From an uncultured Marmoricola sp. (GTDB lineage: Bacteria; Actinomycetota; Actinomycetes; Propionibacteriales; Nocardioidaceae), in contig CALMLL010000135.1 of assembly GCA_937868075.1 (NCBI GenBank), forward strand, positions 1-47,243: DNA of 47,243 nucleotides, written 5' to 3'. Under the pieces are notes generated by a model. The model searched no databases. It saw only the letters and a list, made by a program, of their open reading frames with translations, and was not told where the DNA came from. Positions 38,095 to 47,191 of this stretch are shown piece by piece. Positions within the stretch are counted from its first letter, which is position 1; the number at the start of each line of letters is the position of its first letter. The translations under genes and the position numbers were made by a program.

Positions 38095-39171
38095 CTACTC
38101 GATCCGATTGCCGTCGGCATCCCAGTGCGCGGCCACCTTCTTCGAGGGCTGAACGCGCGGTGGCTCTCCGGGCATCTTGGGGTGGTCGGGCGGGAAGTTC
38201 AGTTCCACGGGGTGCTCGTGCCACAACCCCAACAGCCGCTCCAGCGAGTACGCCGACTCATCGATCCCAGCCCACGCATCCCCTCTGTCGGCCAACAACT
38301 CCGGCACGGTGAACAGGTTGAGCGACGCCGGGTCCGTGGTCTCTGCCAATTCCTCCCAGGACAACGGTGTCGAGACCGGCGCGCCCGGGATGGGCCGCAG
38401 CGAGTAGGCGCTGGCAATGGTCCGGTCCCGACAGTTCTGGTTGAAGTCGACGAAGATGCGCGAGCCTCGCTCCTCCTTCCACCACGCCGTGGTCACCCCT
38501 GTGTCGCGCTTCTCCAGTTCCCTTCCGAAGGCGATCGCGGCGTGCCGCACCTCGAGGAACTCCCAGCGCGGCTCGATCCGCACGAAGATGTGGACGCCGC
38601 GGTTGCCCGAGGTCTTGCAGTAGCCCACCATCTCGAGATCGGCGAGCAGTTCGCGAGCGACGCCGGCGACCCGGACCGCGTCGGCGAAGCTCGTCCCGGG
38701 CTGTGGATCAAGGTCGATGCGGAGTTCGTCTGGGCGGTCGACGTCGGCGCGGCGTACCGGCCACGGATGGAAGGTGAGGGTGCCCATCTGAGCCGCCCAC
38801 ACCGGGGTGGCCAGGACGGTGGGCACGATCTCGTCGGCGGTGCGGCCCGAGGGGAAGGTGATTGTGGCGGTCTCGACGTAGTCGGGGGCGCCCTTGGGCA
38901 CCCGCTTCTGATAGAAGGCATCCGCATCCCGATCGAAGGGCCCCGTCGCCAACCGCATCCCTGGTCGCACCCCGTTGGTCCACCGTTCCAAGGCTGTCGG
39001 GCGATGGCGCAGCGCCCTCATCAGTCCGTCACCGACCGCGGCGAAGTACTCGGCCACCATGAGTTTGGTGACCTCGCCGGTCAGCGCGGTGGCTTCGTAG
39101 ATCACTCGATCCGGACTGCTGATCCGCACCTCGACGCCGTCAGCCAGCACCGTGGCCGCTGAGGTGGCCAT
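38095..39171 (-). CDS. LigD-type DNA polymerase/primase domain protein
   Basis: Stand-alone polymerase domain of the bacterial end-joining ligase LigD (archaeo-eukaryotic primase fold), 358 residues, with no ligase or nuclease domain attached. The metal-binding residues are Asp153 and Asp155 in RIDLDP and Asp242 in IFVDFNQN. SGNRGVHIFV (His194) is the nucleotide-binding loop. M. tuberculosis has similar free-standing proteins (Rv3730c and Rv0269c types). No ku or ligD gene is in the window. The ATG immediately follows the stop of the upstream oxidoreductase gene (TAGATG), so the two are co-transcribed. Confidence 0.9.
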   Translation of the reverse strand: MATSAATVLADGVEVRISSPDRVIYEATALTGEVTKLMVAEYFAAVGDGLMRALRHRPTALERWTNGVRPGMRLATGPFDRDADAFYQKRVPKGAPDYVETATITFPSGRTADEIVPTVLATPVWAAQMGTLTFHPWPVRRADVDRPDELRIDLDPQPGTSFADAVRVAGVARELLADLEMVGYCKTSGNRGVHIFVRIEPRWEFLEVRHAAIAFGRELEKRDTGVTTAWWKEERGSRIFVDFNQNCRDRTIASAYSLRPIPGAPVSTPLSWEELAETTDPASLNLFTVPELLADRGDAWAGIDESAYSLERLLGLWHEHPVELNFPPDHPKMPGEPPRVQPSKKVAAHWDADGNRIE

Positions 39172-40185
39172 CTAGGAGACCCGGACCAGGAGTTTCCCGG
39201 TGTTGGCTCCCCGGAGCAGACCGGCGAAGGCGGCTGGAGCCTGCTCGAGTCCGTCGACGACGTCCTCGAGGTAACGCACCCGGCCCTCGGCGATCCAGGC
39301 AGGCATGTCGGTCCAGAACGTCGTCTCCCGACTCACCCTCGCCAGGTCGACGATGAAGCCCTGGATCGTGATGGAGCGCGTCAGCAGACGGCTGAGGAAC
39401 GCCGGCAGGCGGTCCGGGCCGGCAGGCGCCTCGGTGTCGTTGTAGTTGGCCACCAGACCACACAGCGGCACTCGCGCTCCCGGGTTGAGCCGGCGCTCGA
39501 CAGCGTCGAAGACCGCCCCGCCCACGTTCTCGAAATTGACGTCGATGCCGCGCGGCGTGGCTGCCTTGAGTTGTTCGGCGAAGTCCGGTGCTCGGTGGTC
39601 CACGGCGTGGTCGAAGCCGAACTCCTCGATCAACAGTCGGCACTTCTCCGGACCACCGGCGATCCCCACCGTGGTGGCGCCGTGGATCGCGGCGATCTGC
39701 CCGACCGCCGAGCCCACCGGGCCGGTGGCAGCCGCGACCACGACGGTCTCCCCCGGTTGCGGGCGTCCGATCTGCAACAGACCCCAGTAGGCGGTCATGC
39801 CGGGCATTCCGAGTACGCCGAGGGCGGTGGTGACCGGAGCAAGGGCCGGATCGAGTTTGCGCACGTGGGCGCCTTCACTCACGGCGTGGGTCTGCCATCC
39901 GGAGTAGGACAACACCCAGTCACCGGGCTCCAACCCGGCGTACCGGCTCTGGAGGATCTGGCCGACGGTGCCGCCGACCATCACCTCGCCGATCTCCACA
40001 GGCGCGGCATAGGACTTGGCGGTGGAGAGGCGCCCGCGCATGTAGGGGTCGAGGGAGAGCCAACGCACCTCGATCAGCACCTGGCCATCGGCCAGGGCCG
40101 GCAGGTCGGTCTGACTCACGGCGAAGGTTGTTTCGTCGGGGGCGCCGACGGGACGGTTGGCCAGCACGATCTGGGTCGACAACAT
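39172..40185 (-). CDS. NADP-dependent MDR-family oxidoreductase (zinc-free)
   Basis: A 337-residue medium-chain reductase of the leukotriene B4 dehydrogenase/YncB group. These reduce C=C bonds of enones and lack catalytic zinc. The pattern shows LSLDPYMRGR near residue 50, the NADP loop AAATGPVGSAVGQIA and ENVGGAVFDAVERRL. The start ATG 40185 is seven bases after a minus-strand TAGGGT -10, so the message is probably leaderless. It is divergent from msrB and in one transcript with the LigD-like gene downstream. A steroid enone substrate is imaginable given the neighbours, but nothing in the sequence shows it. Confidence 0.88.
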   Translation of the reverse strand: MLSTQIVLANRPVGAPDETTFAVSQTDLPALADGQVLIEVRWLSLDPYMRGRLSTAKSYAAPVEIGEVMVGGTVGQILQSRYAGLEPGDWVLSYSGWQTHAVSEGAHVRKLDPALAPVTTALGVLGMPGMTAYWGLLQIGRPQPGETVVVAAATGPVGSAVGQIAAIHGATTVGIAGGPEKCRLLIEEFGFDHAVDHRAPDFAEQLKAATPRGIDVNFENVGGAVFDAVERRLNPGARVPLCGLVANYNDTEAPAGPDRLPAFLSRLLTRSITIQGFIVDLARVSRETTFWTDMPAWIAEGRVRYLEDVVDGLEQAPAAFAGLLRGANTGKLLVRVS

Positions 40186-40192
40186 GTGGCTC

Positions 40193-40232
40193 ACCCTAGA
40201 GCCGGGGCCTGTGTGGAGTGGTCGCCTACCCT
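40193..40232. promoter_or_regulatory. divergent leaderless promoters, oxidoreductase / msrB
   Basis: Minus strand: TAGGGT (40198-40193), seven bases before ATG 40185. Plus strand: TACCCT (40227-40232), six bases before ATG 40239. Only 53 bp separates the two start codons, and neither has room for a ribosome binding site. Confidence 0.6.
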
Positions 40233-40238
40233 GTCGCC

Positions 40239-40655
40239 ATGGCATACGAGGTGGAGAAGTCCGAGGAGCAGTGGCGAGCCGAGTTGAGCCCGCAAGAGTT
40301 TCAGGTGCTCCGGCAGGCTGGCACCGAGCGGGCGTTCACCGGCGAATACACCGACACCGAGACCACCGGGGTCTATCGCTGCCGTGCCTGCTCGGCGGAG
40401 TTGTTCCGCAGTGATGAGAAGTTCCACTCCGGCTGTGGGTGGCCCTCCTTCTGGGCGCCGCTGGCCGAGGATCGCGTCGAATACATCGAGGACACCTCGC
40501 ACGGAATGAAGCGGGTGGAGGTCCGGTGCGCCTCGTGCGGGTCACACATGGGGCATGTGTTCGGTGACGGCTACGGCACCCCCACCGGTCAGCGCTACTG
40601 CATCAACTCGGTCAGCTTGACCTTGGAGCCGGCTGAGGGCGACTCAGGGAAGTAG
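40239..40655 (+). CDS. msrB: peptide-methionine (R)-S-oxide reductase
   Basis: Reduces methionine-R-sulphoxide in oxidised proteins. The 138-residue product has the structural zinc cysteines Cys48-x2-Cys51 and Cys97-x2-Cys100, the catalytic Cys121 in RYCINS, and Cys66 in SGCGWPSF as likely resolving residue. No signal peptide is present, so it acts in the cytoplasm. The start ATG 40239 fits a leaderless promoter. Its last 12 bp overlap the end of the convergent hemQ gene. Confidence 0.96.
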   Translation: MAYEVEKSEEQWRAELSPQEFQVLRQAGTERAFTGEYTDTETTGVYRCRACSAELFRSDEKFHSGCGWPSFWAPLAEDRVEYIEDTSHGMKRVEVRCASCGSHMGHVFGDGYGTPTGQRYCINSVSLTLEPAEGDSGK

Positions 40656-41345
40656 CGCGGCCAACTCCCCGGCGGAGATCCGCCGACCGGTGTAGAAGGG
40701 CGTCTCCTCCCGCACGTGACGACGCGCGCCGCTGCCGCGCAGGTGCCGCATGAGGTCCACGATCCGGTGCAACTCATCGCACTCGAAGGCAAGGATCCAT
40801 TCGTAGTCGCCCAACGCGAACGAAGCCACGGTGTTGGCGCGCACGTCGGCGTATTCGCGGCCCATCTGGCCGTGCTCGGCCAACAGGTGGCGACGCTCCT
40901 TCTCGTCCATGAGGTACCACTCGTAGGAACGGACGAACGGATAGACGCACACGTGCGCCCCCGGCCGTTCGTCGGCCAGGAACGCCGGGACGTGGGACTT
41001 GTTGAACTCCGCTGGCCGGTGCAGGGCCATCTGCGACCAGACCGGGGTGAACCGGGAACCGAGCCGCGTACGACGAAACGCGTTGTAGGCGTCCTGGAGT
41101 TGTTCGGACGTCGGCGCGTGCCACCAGATCATCAGATCCGCGTCGGCCCGCAGGGCCGAGACGTCGTAGAGACCGCGCACGATCACGTCGGAGTCTGCCA
41201 ACGCCTCGATGAACGCGGTCAGCTCTTCGGCCTCGGCTTCGCGATCGGCCGAGCCGAACGGGTCGGCGAGCCGGAAGACCGACCAGGCCGCGTAGCGGAT
41301 GGTGCTGTTGATCTCCTTGAGGCGTGCGCCCTGAGGTTTGCTCAT
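40644..41345 (-). CDS. hemQ: coproheme decarboxylase HemQ
   Basis: Last enzyme of the coproporphyrin-dependent haem pathway, decarboxylating coproheme to haem b with peroxide. The 233-residue product belongs to the chlorite dismutase-like family without a signal peptide. Typical stretches are YDVSALRADADLMIWWHAP, YPFVRSYEWYLMDEKERR, and HGQMGREY-ADVRANTV with conserved His and Arg around the haem pocket. The ATG is 4 bp after the hemG stop, with AGGAGA in the end of hemG as ribosome binding site. Operon order is hemE-hemG-hemQ. The frame continues upstream only as a shadow of hemG. Confidence 0.95.
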   Translation of the reverse strand: MSKPQGARLKEINSTIRYAAWSVFRLADPFGSADREAEAEELTAFIEALADSDVIVRGLYDVSALRADADLMIWWHAPTSEQLQDAYNAFRRTRLGSRFTPVWSQMALHRPAEFNKSHVPAFLADERPGAHVCVYPFVRSYEWYLMDEKERRHLLAEHGQMGREYADVRANTVASFALGDYEWILAFECDELHRIVDLMRHLRGSGARRHVREETPFYTGRRISAGELAALLP

Positions 41346-41349
41346 GGTC

Positions 41350-42729
41350 TCAATCTCTCCTAGCCAGGTCGGTGAGCACTTTGTCGGCCGCGGTCTGTCC
41401 GGAGGCCACGCAGGCGGCGATCCCCACCCCGTCGTACGCCGCCCCGCAGACGGCCAGACCAGGCAGGTCGGCCACCGCCCTCCGGATCGAGGCGACCCGG
41501 TCGAGATGGCCCACGACGTATTGGGGAAGGCCCTTGTCCCATCGTTGGACGTGCCAGGCCACCGGACGAACACTGATGCCGACCGCGTCGGCGAGATCAC
41601 CCAATGCCAGCGCGGCGAGTTCCTCGTCGGTGCGCTCCAGCACCGAGTCCTCGCCCATGCGCCCGATGGAGGCACGCAGGTGTCGCACACCCAACGAGTC
41701 GCCCAGGTCGGCGACCCAGCCCCACTTGTTGGCACTGAACGTTGCCGCCTTCACGTGGCGTCCGTCCACCGGCGGGGTCAAGAACCCGGACCCCTCCAAG
41801 CGGGGAAGGTCCCGTTCGGCGAAGGCGAAGGAGAGCACGGCCATCGAGGCATACTCGATGCGATCCAGTTCGTGGGCGGCCCGACTCGAGATCCCGGCCA
41901 GGAGGCCGGCCGAGGCGCGGGCCGGGGTGGCCAGCACGACCGCATCGCAGTCGATGACCTCGTCGGCCAGTCCTACCCGCCAGCCGGTCTGGGTGCGTTC
42001 CAGGGAGTTCACCGACGTGCTGAGACGCACCTCAGCACCGCTCGCCTTGAGGGCCGCCTCGGGGAGTCGCCCCACACCGCCCCTGATCCCGGCGAACATC
42101 GGCGTCGAGGAGGCCGGACGCGAGAGCGCCCGAGAGGCGAGGTCGCTCAGTGTCGCCGAGCCGTCGACCGCATGGGCCAACTGCGGCACGGCGGCTCTGA
42201 GGGAGAGCTGGCGGGCGTGACCGGCGTACACGCCGCCAAGGAGGGGTTCGACGAGGCGGTCGACCACTTCCTTGCCGAAGCGATCCTCCACCAGAGTGCC
42301 GACGCTGATGTCGTCACCCTCGGCCAGCACCGGTGGCGCCATGTGCGACTCCATCGCCGCCCTGGCCAAGCCCTTGGCCGACAGCACGCCGCTCAGGGCA
42401 CGCAGGTCGCCCGGCACTCCCATGAGGGTGCGCGGCATCGGGTGCAGCACACCTCGGTTCCACAGGTTGGCCGCGGTGGAGTCGGGGTAGACGACGTCCT
42501 CGCCCAGACCCGATGCCTGCGCCAGAGCGACAGCCTCGGGGCGCAGGTTGAGTAGCGCCTCGGCACCGACATCGACGACGGCACCGCCGATCTCGGCCAG
42601 GGCCAGTTTGCCGCCGGTGACCGGCGCGGCCTCGATCACGGTGACGGTGGCCCCCGGCGACGCGGTGTGTACGCCGACAGCCGCAGCGGCACCGGTGATG
42701 CCACCGCCGACCACCACGACGTGAGTCAT
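41350..42729 (-). CDS. hemG: coproporphyrinogen III oxidase (HemY/CgoX type)
   Basis: FAD-dependent oxidase of 459 residues that aromatises coproporphyrinogen III to coproporphyrin III in the actinobacterial/Firmicute haem pathway. It is often annotated protoporphyrinogen oxidase (hemG/hemY). The N-terminal dinucleotide loop is [13 protein letters not shown], followed by [22 protein letters not shown] and the C-terminal [21 protein letters not shown] are family signatures. Its ATG overlaps the hemE stop by four bases (ATGA). With hemQ next door, the coproporphyrin route is the better reading than the protoporphyrin route. Confidence 0.94.
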   Translation of the reverse strand: MTHVVVVGGGITGAAAAVGVHTASPGATVTVIEAAPVTGGKLALAEIGGAVVDVGAEALLNLRPEAVALAQASGLGEDVVYPDSTAANLWNRGVLHPMPRTLMGVPGDLRALSGVLSAKGLARAAMESHMAPPVLAEGDDISVGTLVEDRFGKEVVDRLVEPLLGGVYAGHARQLSLRAAVPQLAHAVDGSATLSDLASRALSRPASSTPMFAGIRGGVGRLPEAALKASGAEVRLSTSVNSLERTQTGWRVGLADEVIDCDAVVLATPARASAGLLAGISSRAAHELDRIEYASMAVLSFAFAERDLPRLEGSGFLTPPVDGRHVKAATFSANKWGWVADLGDSLGVRHLRASIGRMGEDSVLERTDEELAALALGDLADAVGISVRPVAWHVQRWDKGLPQYVVGHLDRVASIRRAVADLPGLAVCGAAYDGVGIAACVASGQTAADKVLTDLARRD

Positions 42730-43775
42730 CGCTGGCTCACCTCATGCACGTAGTCGGTCAGACGCTTCAACTGGTCCGGGTCGGTGGAGGGAATCACCCC
42801 GTGGCCCAGGTTGAAGATGTGCCCCGGGGCGGCCCGCCCGGCCTCCACGATGGCGTGCGCGCGCTCGAGCATCACCTCGGTGGGTGCGAAGACCAACGCA
42901 GGATCGAGGTTGCCCTGCACGGCCCGACCCTCGACGCGGGCAATGCCGTCGCTCAACCCGACCCGCCAGTCGACGCCGACGACATCGGCGCCGGCCCGCG
43001 CCATGAGACCGAGGAGTTCGCCCGTGCCGACCCCGAAGTGGATCCGGGGCACGCCGAGGTCACCCACAGCCGCAAGCACGCGAGCCGAGTAGGGCATCAC
43101 GAAGCGCTCGTAGTCGGCCGGGGTCAGGGCACCGGCCCAGGAGTCGAACAACTGCACGGCCGAGGCACCGGCTTCGATCTGGACCCGCAGGTAGGCCGCA
43201 GCGATGTCGGCGATCTTGGTCATCAGCGCGTCCCACACATCGGGAGCCCCGAACATCAATGCCTTGGTCTTGGCGTGCTCCTTGGAGGGCCCACCCTCGA
43301 CGAGGTAGGAGGCCACGGTGAAGGGGGCCCCGGCGAAGCCGATCAGCGGCGTACCACCCAACTCCTGCACCAATTCCTGCACGGACTGGGTGATGAAACC
43401 CACGTGATCGCCGGTGAGATCTGGAATCGCGGCCACATCGGCCACGGTGCGCACGGGCTGAGCAACGACCGGGCCGACCCCGGGAACGATGTCCAGGTCG
43501 ACCCCGACCGCCTTGAGCGGCAGCACGATGTCGGAGAAGAAGATCGCCGCATCGACCCCGTAGCGGCGCACGGGCTGCAGGGTGATCTCGACGACGAGTT
43601 CGGGGCGCATGCACGACTCGAGCATGCTGACGCCCTCGCGGATCTTGAGGTACTCCGGGAGCGAACGTCCCGCCTGCCGCATGAACCACACCGGGGTGTG
43701 CGGGACCGGTTGGCTGCGCGCGGCCAACAAGAACGCCGAAGTGTGCAGGTCAGGGTGGGGGGAAGGTCGAGACAC
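42726..43775 (-). CDS. hemE: uroporphyrinogen decarboxylase
   Basis: Decarboxylates the four acetates of uroporphyrinogen III to give coproporphyrinogen III. The 349-residue product has [13 protein letters not shown] near residue 30 (the family signature with substrate-binding Arg), [11 protein letters not shown] with the catalytic Asp, and [18 protein letters not shown] start it at GTG 43775, nine bases after GGGAG. The frame is open further upstream without similarity. First gene of hemE-hemG-hemQ, and divergent from the DUF3000 gene, an order also found in other actinobacteria. Confidence 0.95.
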   Translation of the reverse strand: MSRPSPHPDLHTSAFLLAARSQPVPHTPVWFMRQAGRSLPEYLKIREGVSMLESCMRPELVVEITLQPVRRYGVDAAIFFSDIVLPLKAVGVDLDIVPGVGPVVAQPVRTVADVAAIPDLTGDHVGFITQSVQELVQELGGTPLIGFAGAPFTVASYLVEGGPSKEHAKTKALMFGAPDVWDALMTKIADIAAAYLRVQIEAGASAVQLFDSWAGALTPADYERFVMPYSARVLAAVGDLGVPRIHFGVGTGELLGLMARAGADVVGVDWRVGLSDGIARVEGRAVQGNLDPALVFAPTEVMLERAHAIVEAGRAAPGHIFNLGHGVIPSTDPDQLKRLTDYVHEVSQR

Positions 43776-43835
43776 CCCTTGATTCTCCCAGGCGGGAGCG
43801 GCGCGTCGTGAGGCGCCCCATCCGGAGCAGGCGCC

Positions 43836-43841
43836 TACGCT
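43836..43841 (+). promoter_or_regulatory. -10 box, leaderless start of the DUF3000 gene
   Basis: TACGCT lies six bases before ATG 43848, which favours that start. The alternative in-frame ATG at 43872 has AGGAG 7 bases upstream and could serve on a longer transcript. Confidence 0.5.
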
Positions 43842-43847
43842 GACGCC

Positions 43848-44444
43848 ATGCCTGCCCCTCAGGAGCGTCGCATGGCTGAGCAGCCGATCCCCGAAGAATT
43901 CCGGGTCGCGCTGCGTCAGATCGCGGCTGCCCGACTGCGACCCGAGATCACCGTGGAGGAGATCCCGGCACCGCAGCGCATCGCCCCTCATGCCGCGGCG
44001 ATGTCGGCCGACGTCGTGCTCGCCGAGGAGGAAGTCGGCAGCGGACGCCTGGTCGTCCTCTATGACCCTGCCGGCAACGACGCGTGGGCAGGGACCTTCC
44101 GGTGTGTGTCCTACGTGCGCGCCGACATCGAGCCCGACATGGTCAACGACTCGCTCCTCCTCGAGGTCGGCTGGAGTTGGCTTCACGAGGCGCTCAGCGC
44201 CCACGACGCCGACTACACCGCAGCCTCCGGCACGGTCACCTGCGTGTCGTCGCAGAGTTTCGGCGGACTGGCAGAGGAGGACACCGACGCCCAGATCGAG
44301 ATCCGGGCGTCATGGACCCCCTTGGGTGACCTGAGCGCCCACGTGGAAGCATGGGCCCAGATGATGTGCCAAGCAGCCGGGCTGCCCCCGGTTCCCGAAG
44401 GTGTCGCCGTGCTCGCGCACAAGAGCGCACGCGCTCCACGATGA
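43848..44444 (+). CDS. DUF3000 family protein
   Basis: A 198-residue cytoplasmic protein of the actinobacterial DUF3000 family, function unknown. The family core is visible as [32 protein letters not shown], then [27 protein letters not shown], and [19 protein letters not shown]. It regularly lies between hemE and an RNase D-like gene in actinobacteria, as here. ATG 43848 fits a leaderless promoter; ATG 43872 has a ribosome binding site. Its stop overlaps the next gene by ATGA. Confidence 0.88.
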   Translation: MPAPQERRMAEQPIPEEFRVALRQIAAARLRPEITVEEIPAPQRIAPHAAAMSADVVLAEEEVGSGRLVVLYDPAGNDAWAGTFRCVSYVRADIEPDMVNDSLLLEVGWSWLHEALSAHDADYTAASGTVTCVSSQSFGGLAEEDTDAQIEIRASWTPLGDLSAHVEAWAQMMCQAAGLPPVPEGVAVLAHKSARAPR

Positions 44445-45670
44445 CCGAGGAACCACTCGCGCCGGAACTCCCGCTGCTGACCCTGCGTGAGGGTCTGCCC
44501 GGTGTCGTCGACACCCCCGAGGCGTTGGCTCGTTCCGTGGCCGCGCTCGCCTCAGGGGCTGGACCCATCGCTATCGACGCCGAGCGCGCCAGCGGCTACC
44601 GCTACTCCCCTCGTGCCTATCTGATCCAGTTGCGTCGAGCCGGTTCGGGCACTCATCTGGTCGACCCGGCAGCGCTGTCGGATCTCTCCGGCCTGGCCGA
44701 GGTTCTGGCCGAGGAGGAGTGGATCCTCCATGCCGCGACTCAAGACCTCCCCTGCCTTCGAGAGGTGGGGCTGGAGCCGCCCTCGCTGTTCGACACCGAA
44801 CTGGCCGCCCGGCTCCTGGGCTACCCGCGGGTGGGTCTGGCCACGCTCGTGGAAGAGATCTGCGGGTACCGCATGCGTAAGGAACACTCGGCCGCCGATT
44901 GGTCCACTCGGCCCCTGCCCGACTCCTGGGTCGAGTACGCCGCGCTCGATGTCGAGGTCCTCGACGAGATCCGAGACCGCCTCTGGACCGAGTTGGGCGA
45001 GAGCGGCAAGGCGGAATGGGCGCAGCAGGAGTTCGCCCACCTGCTGACCTTCCGCCCCCTCGTGCGCCAAGAACCCTGGCGACGTACGTCGAGCCTGCAC
45101 CAGGTGCGCGGCAGACGGGGGCTGGCCGCGGTTCGAGAACTCTGGGTGGCCCGCGATCAGATCGCCCGTGACCAGGACGTCAGCCCGTCACGCCTGATCC
45201 CGGACAGCGCGATCGTGGCCGCCGCCAGGGCGATGCCGACCGGTCGCCGTGCACTCCTGGAGACACCCGGCTTCCAGGGTCGCGGGGCGGGTCGTTACAG
45301 CGCCACCTGGATCGCGGCTCTCGATGCCGCGCGTGCCTTGCCCGAGCAGGACCTGCCCACCCACACGCTGCGCACCGATGCGCCGCCGCCACCGCGGGTG
45401 TGGGCGGACAAGGATCCCATCGCAGCCGAGCGCTTCGCCGCCTCGCGCACGGCCATCATCGACCTGAGCGAGCAACTCAGTGTCCCGGTGGAGAACCTCA
45501 TGACCCCGGACACGGTCAGGCGGATCCTGTGGCGACCGCCCCAGGTCGAGTCAGCCGACATGGCCGCCGCGGTTCGGATTGCCCTGGCCTCGATGCATGC
45601 CCGTCCGTGGCAGATCGGATTGGTCGGCGAGATCTTGATCCAGGTGATCACGCAGATCCCGGGCGACTGA
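44441..45670 (+). CDS. RNase D-like 3'-5' exonuclease with HRDC domain
   Basis: A 409-residue DEDDy exonuclease, probably acting on structured RNA 3' ends. The catalytic residues are Asp46 and Glu48 (IDAERASGYRYS), Asp102 (ATQDL), and Tyr166 with Asp170 (YAALD). An HRDC domain follows at about 205-285 (LAAVRELWVARDQIARDQDVSPSRLIPD), and a second alpha-helical region reaches the end. The start ATG 44441 overlaps the DUF3000 stop (ATGA). It ends 5 bp from the convergent lipoprotein gene. In many actinobacteria dxs is nearby, but not within this window. Confidence 0.92.
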   Translation: MTEEPLAPELPLLTLREGLPGVVDTPEALARSVAALASGAGPIAIDAERASGYRYSPRAYLIQLRRAGSGTHLVDPAALSDLSGLAEVLAEEEWILHAATQDLPCLREVGLEPPSLFDTELAARLLGYPRVGLATLVEEICGYRMRKEHSAADWSTRPLPDSWVEYAALDVEVLDEIRDRLWTELGESGKAEWAQQEFAHLLTFRPLVRQEPWRRTSSLHQVRGRRGLAAVRELWVARDQIARDQDVSPSRLIPDSAIVAAARAMPTGRRALLETPGFQGRGAGRYSATWIAALDAARALPEQDLPTHTLRTDAPPPPRVWADKDPIAAERFAASRTAIIDLSEQLSVPVENLMTPDTVRRILWRPPQVESADMAAAVRIALASMHARPWQIGLVGEILIQVITQIPGD

Positions 45671-45675
45671 CCATC

Positions 45676-47019
45676 TCAGCCGGTGGCACCGGCAGCGAAG
45701 AGTTGTTTGGACGACTCGTCGATGACGGCCAGTCGCTGGGAGAGCGGGTCGATCACCGGGCGCATGAACAACTGCCCGATCGCCGGCTCGGTCTGAGCAA
45801 CGACATCGGCCCAGACCGCCCCGACCGGAAGCGGCTTGATGGCTCGCATCTGATCGCTGAACGCGGTCGCCCCCCGCGGGCTTTGGCCGCTCTGGGCGAA
45901 GGCCTCGGACCGAAGCACCAAGATGTTGGTGGGGACCACGGCGCCGGTTTGAGCCAACGTGGTCGCTGCCTCCGTGGATGCCAGATAGGCCAGCAGATCC
46001 GCTGCGTCGGACCGGTTCTTAGCGCCCTGCGACAAGCAGAATCCGCTGATCGTCGCGGTCGTTGCTGAGCGGCTTCCGCGTGGAATCGGCATCGCGCCGA
46101 AGATGAAGTTCTCCTTGGCCCGCAAGATCGGGGTGAGGCTGCGGTCGCCGACGATCATCGCCAACGTGCCGTCCTTGAACCGATCCACCGCGCTGCGCCG
46201 CGCCAGCTGTTCGGGGGTGAAGGTGTGGTCGGGGTTGCGCAGCAGGCGGAGCAACGGCCGCAGTGCGCCGATCGACTCCGGTGTCGACAGCGTGAGGGTC
46301 GTCGGGGCTGCGGCATCGTCGACCACACTGCCGCCGCCGGCCAGGATGAACGGGGCGAGGGCGGCAAGATCACGACCGACCTCGACACCCTTGATGGTGC
46401 GCTCAGATGCCCGGCGTACGGCCTTGGCGAACTCCGGATAGGTCCAACCGTTCTCCGCAGACGGGATCTCGTCGCCTTTGGGGACAAGGCGACGAAGCTT
46501 GACCAGTGCCGGGTTGTAGTAGACGACTTTCGGTGAGATCTCCGTCGGCATGCACTGCAGGTGAGCGTCAGCACTGAAGGCCTCGAGAGCCGTGCGGTCG
46601 TAGCCGTCACCGAAGTCGAGTCCGCGCTGTCCCAACAACTCATCGACCGGCGCGATCAGCTTGTCCTTGCTGAGGGAGCCCAGCGCGCCCTGATCGGCCA
46701 TGAAGAGGTCCACCGGAACGCCGTCGGAGACCAGGTCGCTTGCGGTCGGGATGGTCAGGTCGGGCTTGGTGTAGGTCTGGAACCGCACGGTGACGTTGGG
46801 GTGTGTCTTGGTGAAGGCGGTCCCGATCTCCTCATAGGCGGCCAACACCCCCGGCGTCGCGTTCACCAACACCCGCAAGGTCGTCTTGGGGGTCGAACTC
46901 TGACCGGACCCGCTCGGGCTCGACGTGGGTGACGGATCGGGAGCCAGGGGGGTGCAGCCAGTCAACGAGGCGGCGAAAATCATCGTCGCAGCCATCGCGG
47001 CCGTTGACTTCCGAGACAT
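45676..47019 (-). CDS. extracellular sugar-binding lipoprotein (ABC-type)
   Basis: Substrate-binding lipoprotein of the bacterial family 1 (carbohydrate) type, 447 residues. The signal ends in LTGC (Cys22), followed by a Pro/Ser-rich linker to about residue 45. The mature part has TLRVLVNATPGVLAAYEEIG, AFTKTHPNVTVRFQTY, DLFMADQG, and a C-terminal CLSQGAKNRSDAADLLAYLAS, all usual in these proteins. No permease or ATPase gene adjoins it: the downstream neighbour is convergent and the upstream one is divergent. It may serve a distant transporter. AAAGG lies 6 bases before ATG 47019. The sugar is not predictable. Confidence 0.87.
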   Translation of the reverse strand: MSRKSTAAMAATMIFAASLTGCTPLAPDPSPTSSPSGSGQSSTPKTTLRVLVNATPGVLAAYEEIGTAFTKTHPNVTVRFQTYTKPDLTIPTASDLVSDGVPVDLFMADQGALGSLSKDKLIAPVDELLGQRGLDFGDGYDRTALEAFSADAHLQCMPTEISPKVVYYNPALVKLRRLVPKGDEIPSAENGWTYPEFAKAVRRASERTIKGVEVGRDLAALAPFILAGGGSVVDDAAAPTTLTLSTPESIGALRPLLRLLRNPDHTFTPEQLARRSAVDRFKDGTLAMIVGDRSLTPILRAKENFIFGAMPIPRGSRSATTATISGFCLSQGAKNRSDAADLLAYLASTEAATTLAQTGAVVPTNILVLRSEAFAQSGQSPRGATAFSDQMRAIKPLPVGAVWADVVAQTEPAIGQLFMRPVIDPLSQRLAVIDESSKQLFAAGATG

Positions 47020-47037
47020 CGTGGGCCTTTCGCTTCT

Positions 47038-47052
47038 CCGTTCCCCGAACGG
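47038..47052. promoter_or_regulatory. inverted repeat upstream of the sugar-binding lipoprotein
   Basis: CCGTTC-CCC-GAACGG at 47038-47052 has perfect six-base arms, 19 bp upstream of ATG 47019. A minus-strand TATCGT hexamer lies further upstream near 47069-47074 as a possible -10. It could be a repressor site or a 5' leader hairpin. Confidence 0.35.
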
Positions 47053-47191
47053 CTGTGGTGGCTGTGGACACGATAATCCCATCCGGCCCGCCCCCAGGGA
47101 GCGGCACCCAGGCAGGTGGCGAGTCGGGCCCTCTGACGGCCCGCATTCGCCTTCTCCCCGCTCGGCCTTGCTCGGACCGTAGAGTCCGCAC

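Noticed and set aside
40644..40655. msrB/hemQ overlap as a possible misplaced stop codon
   Set aside because: Both C-termini have normal family length and end in frame; a 12-bp convergent overlap is the simplest reading.
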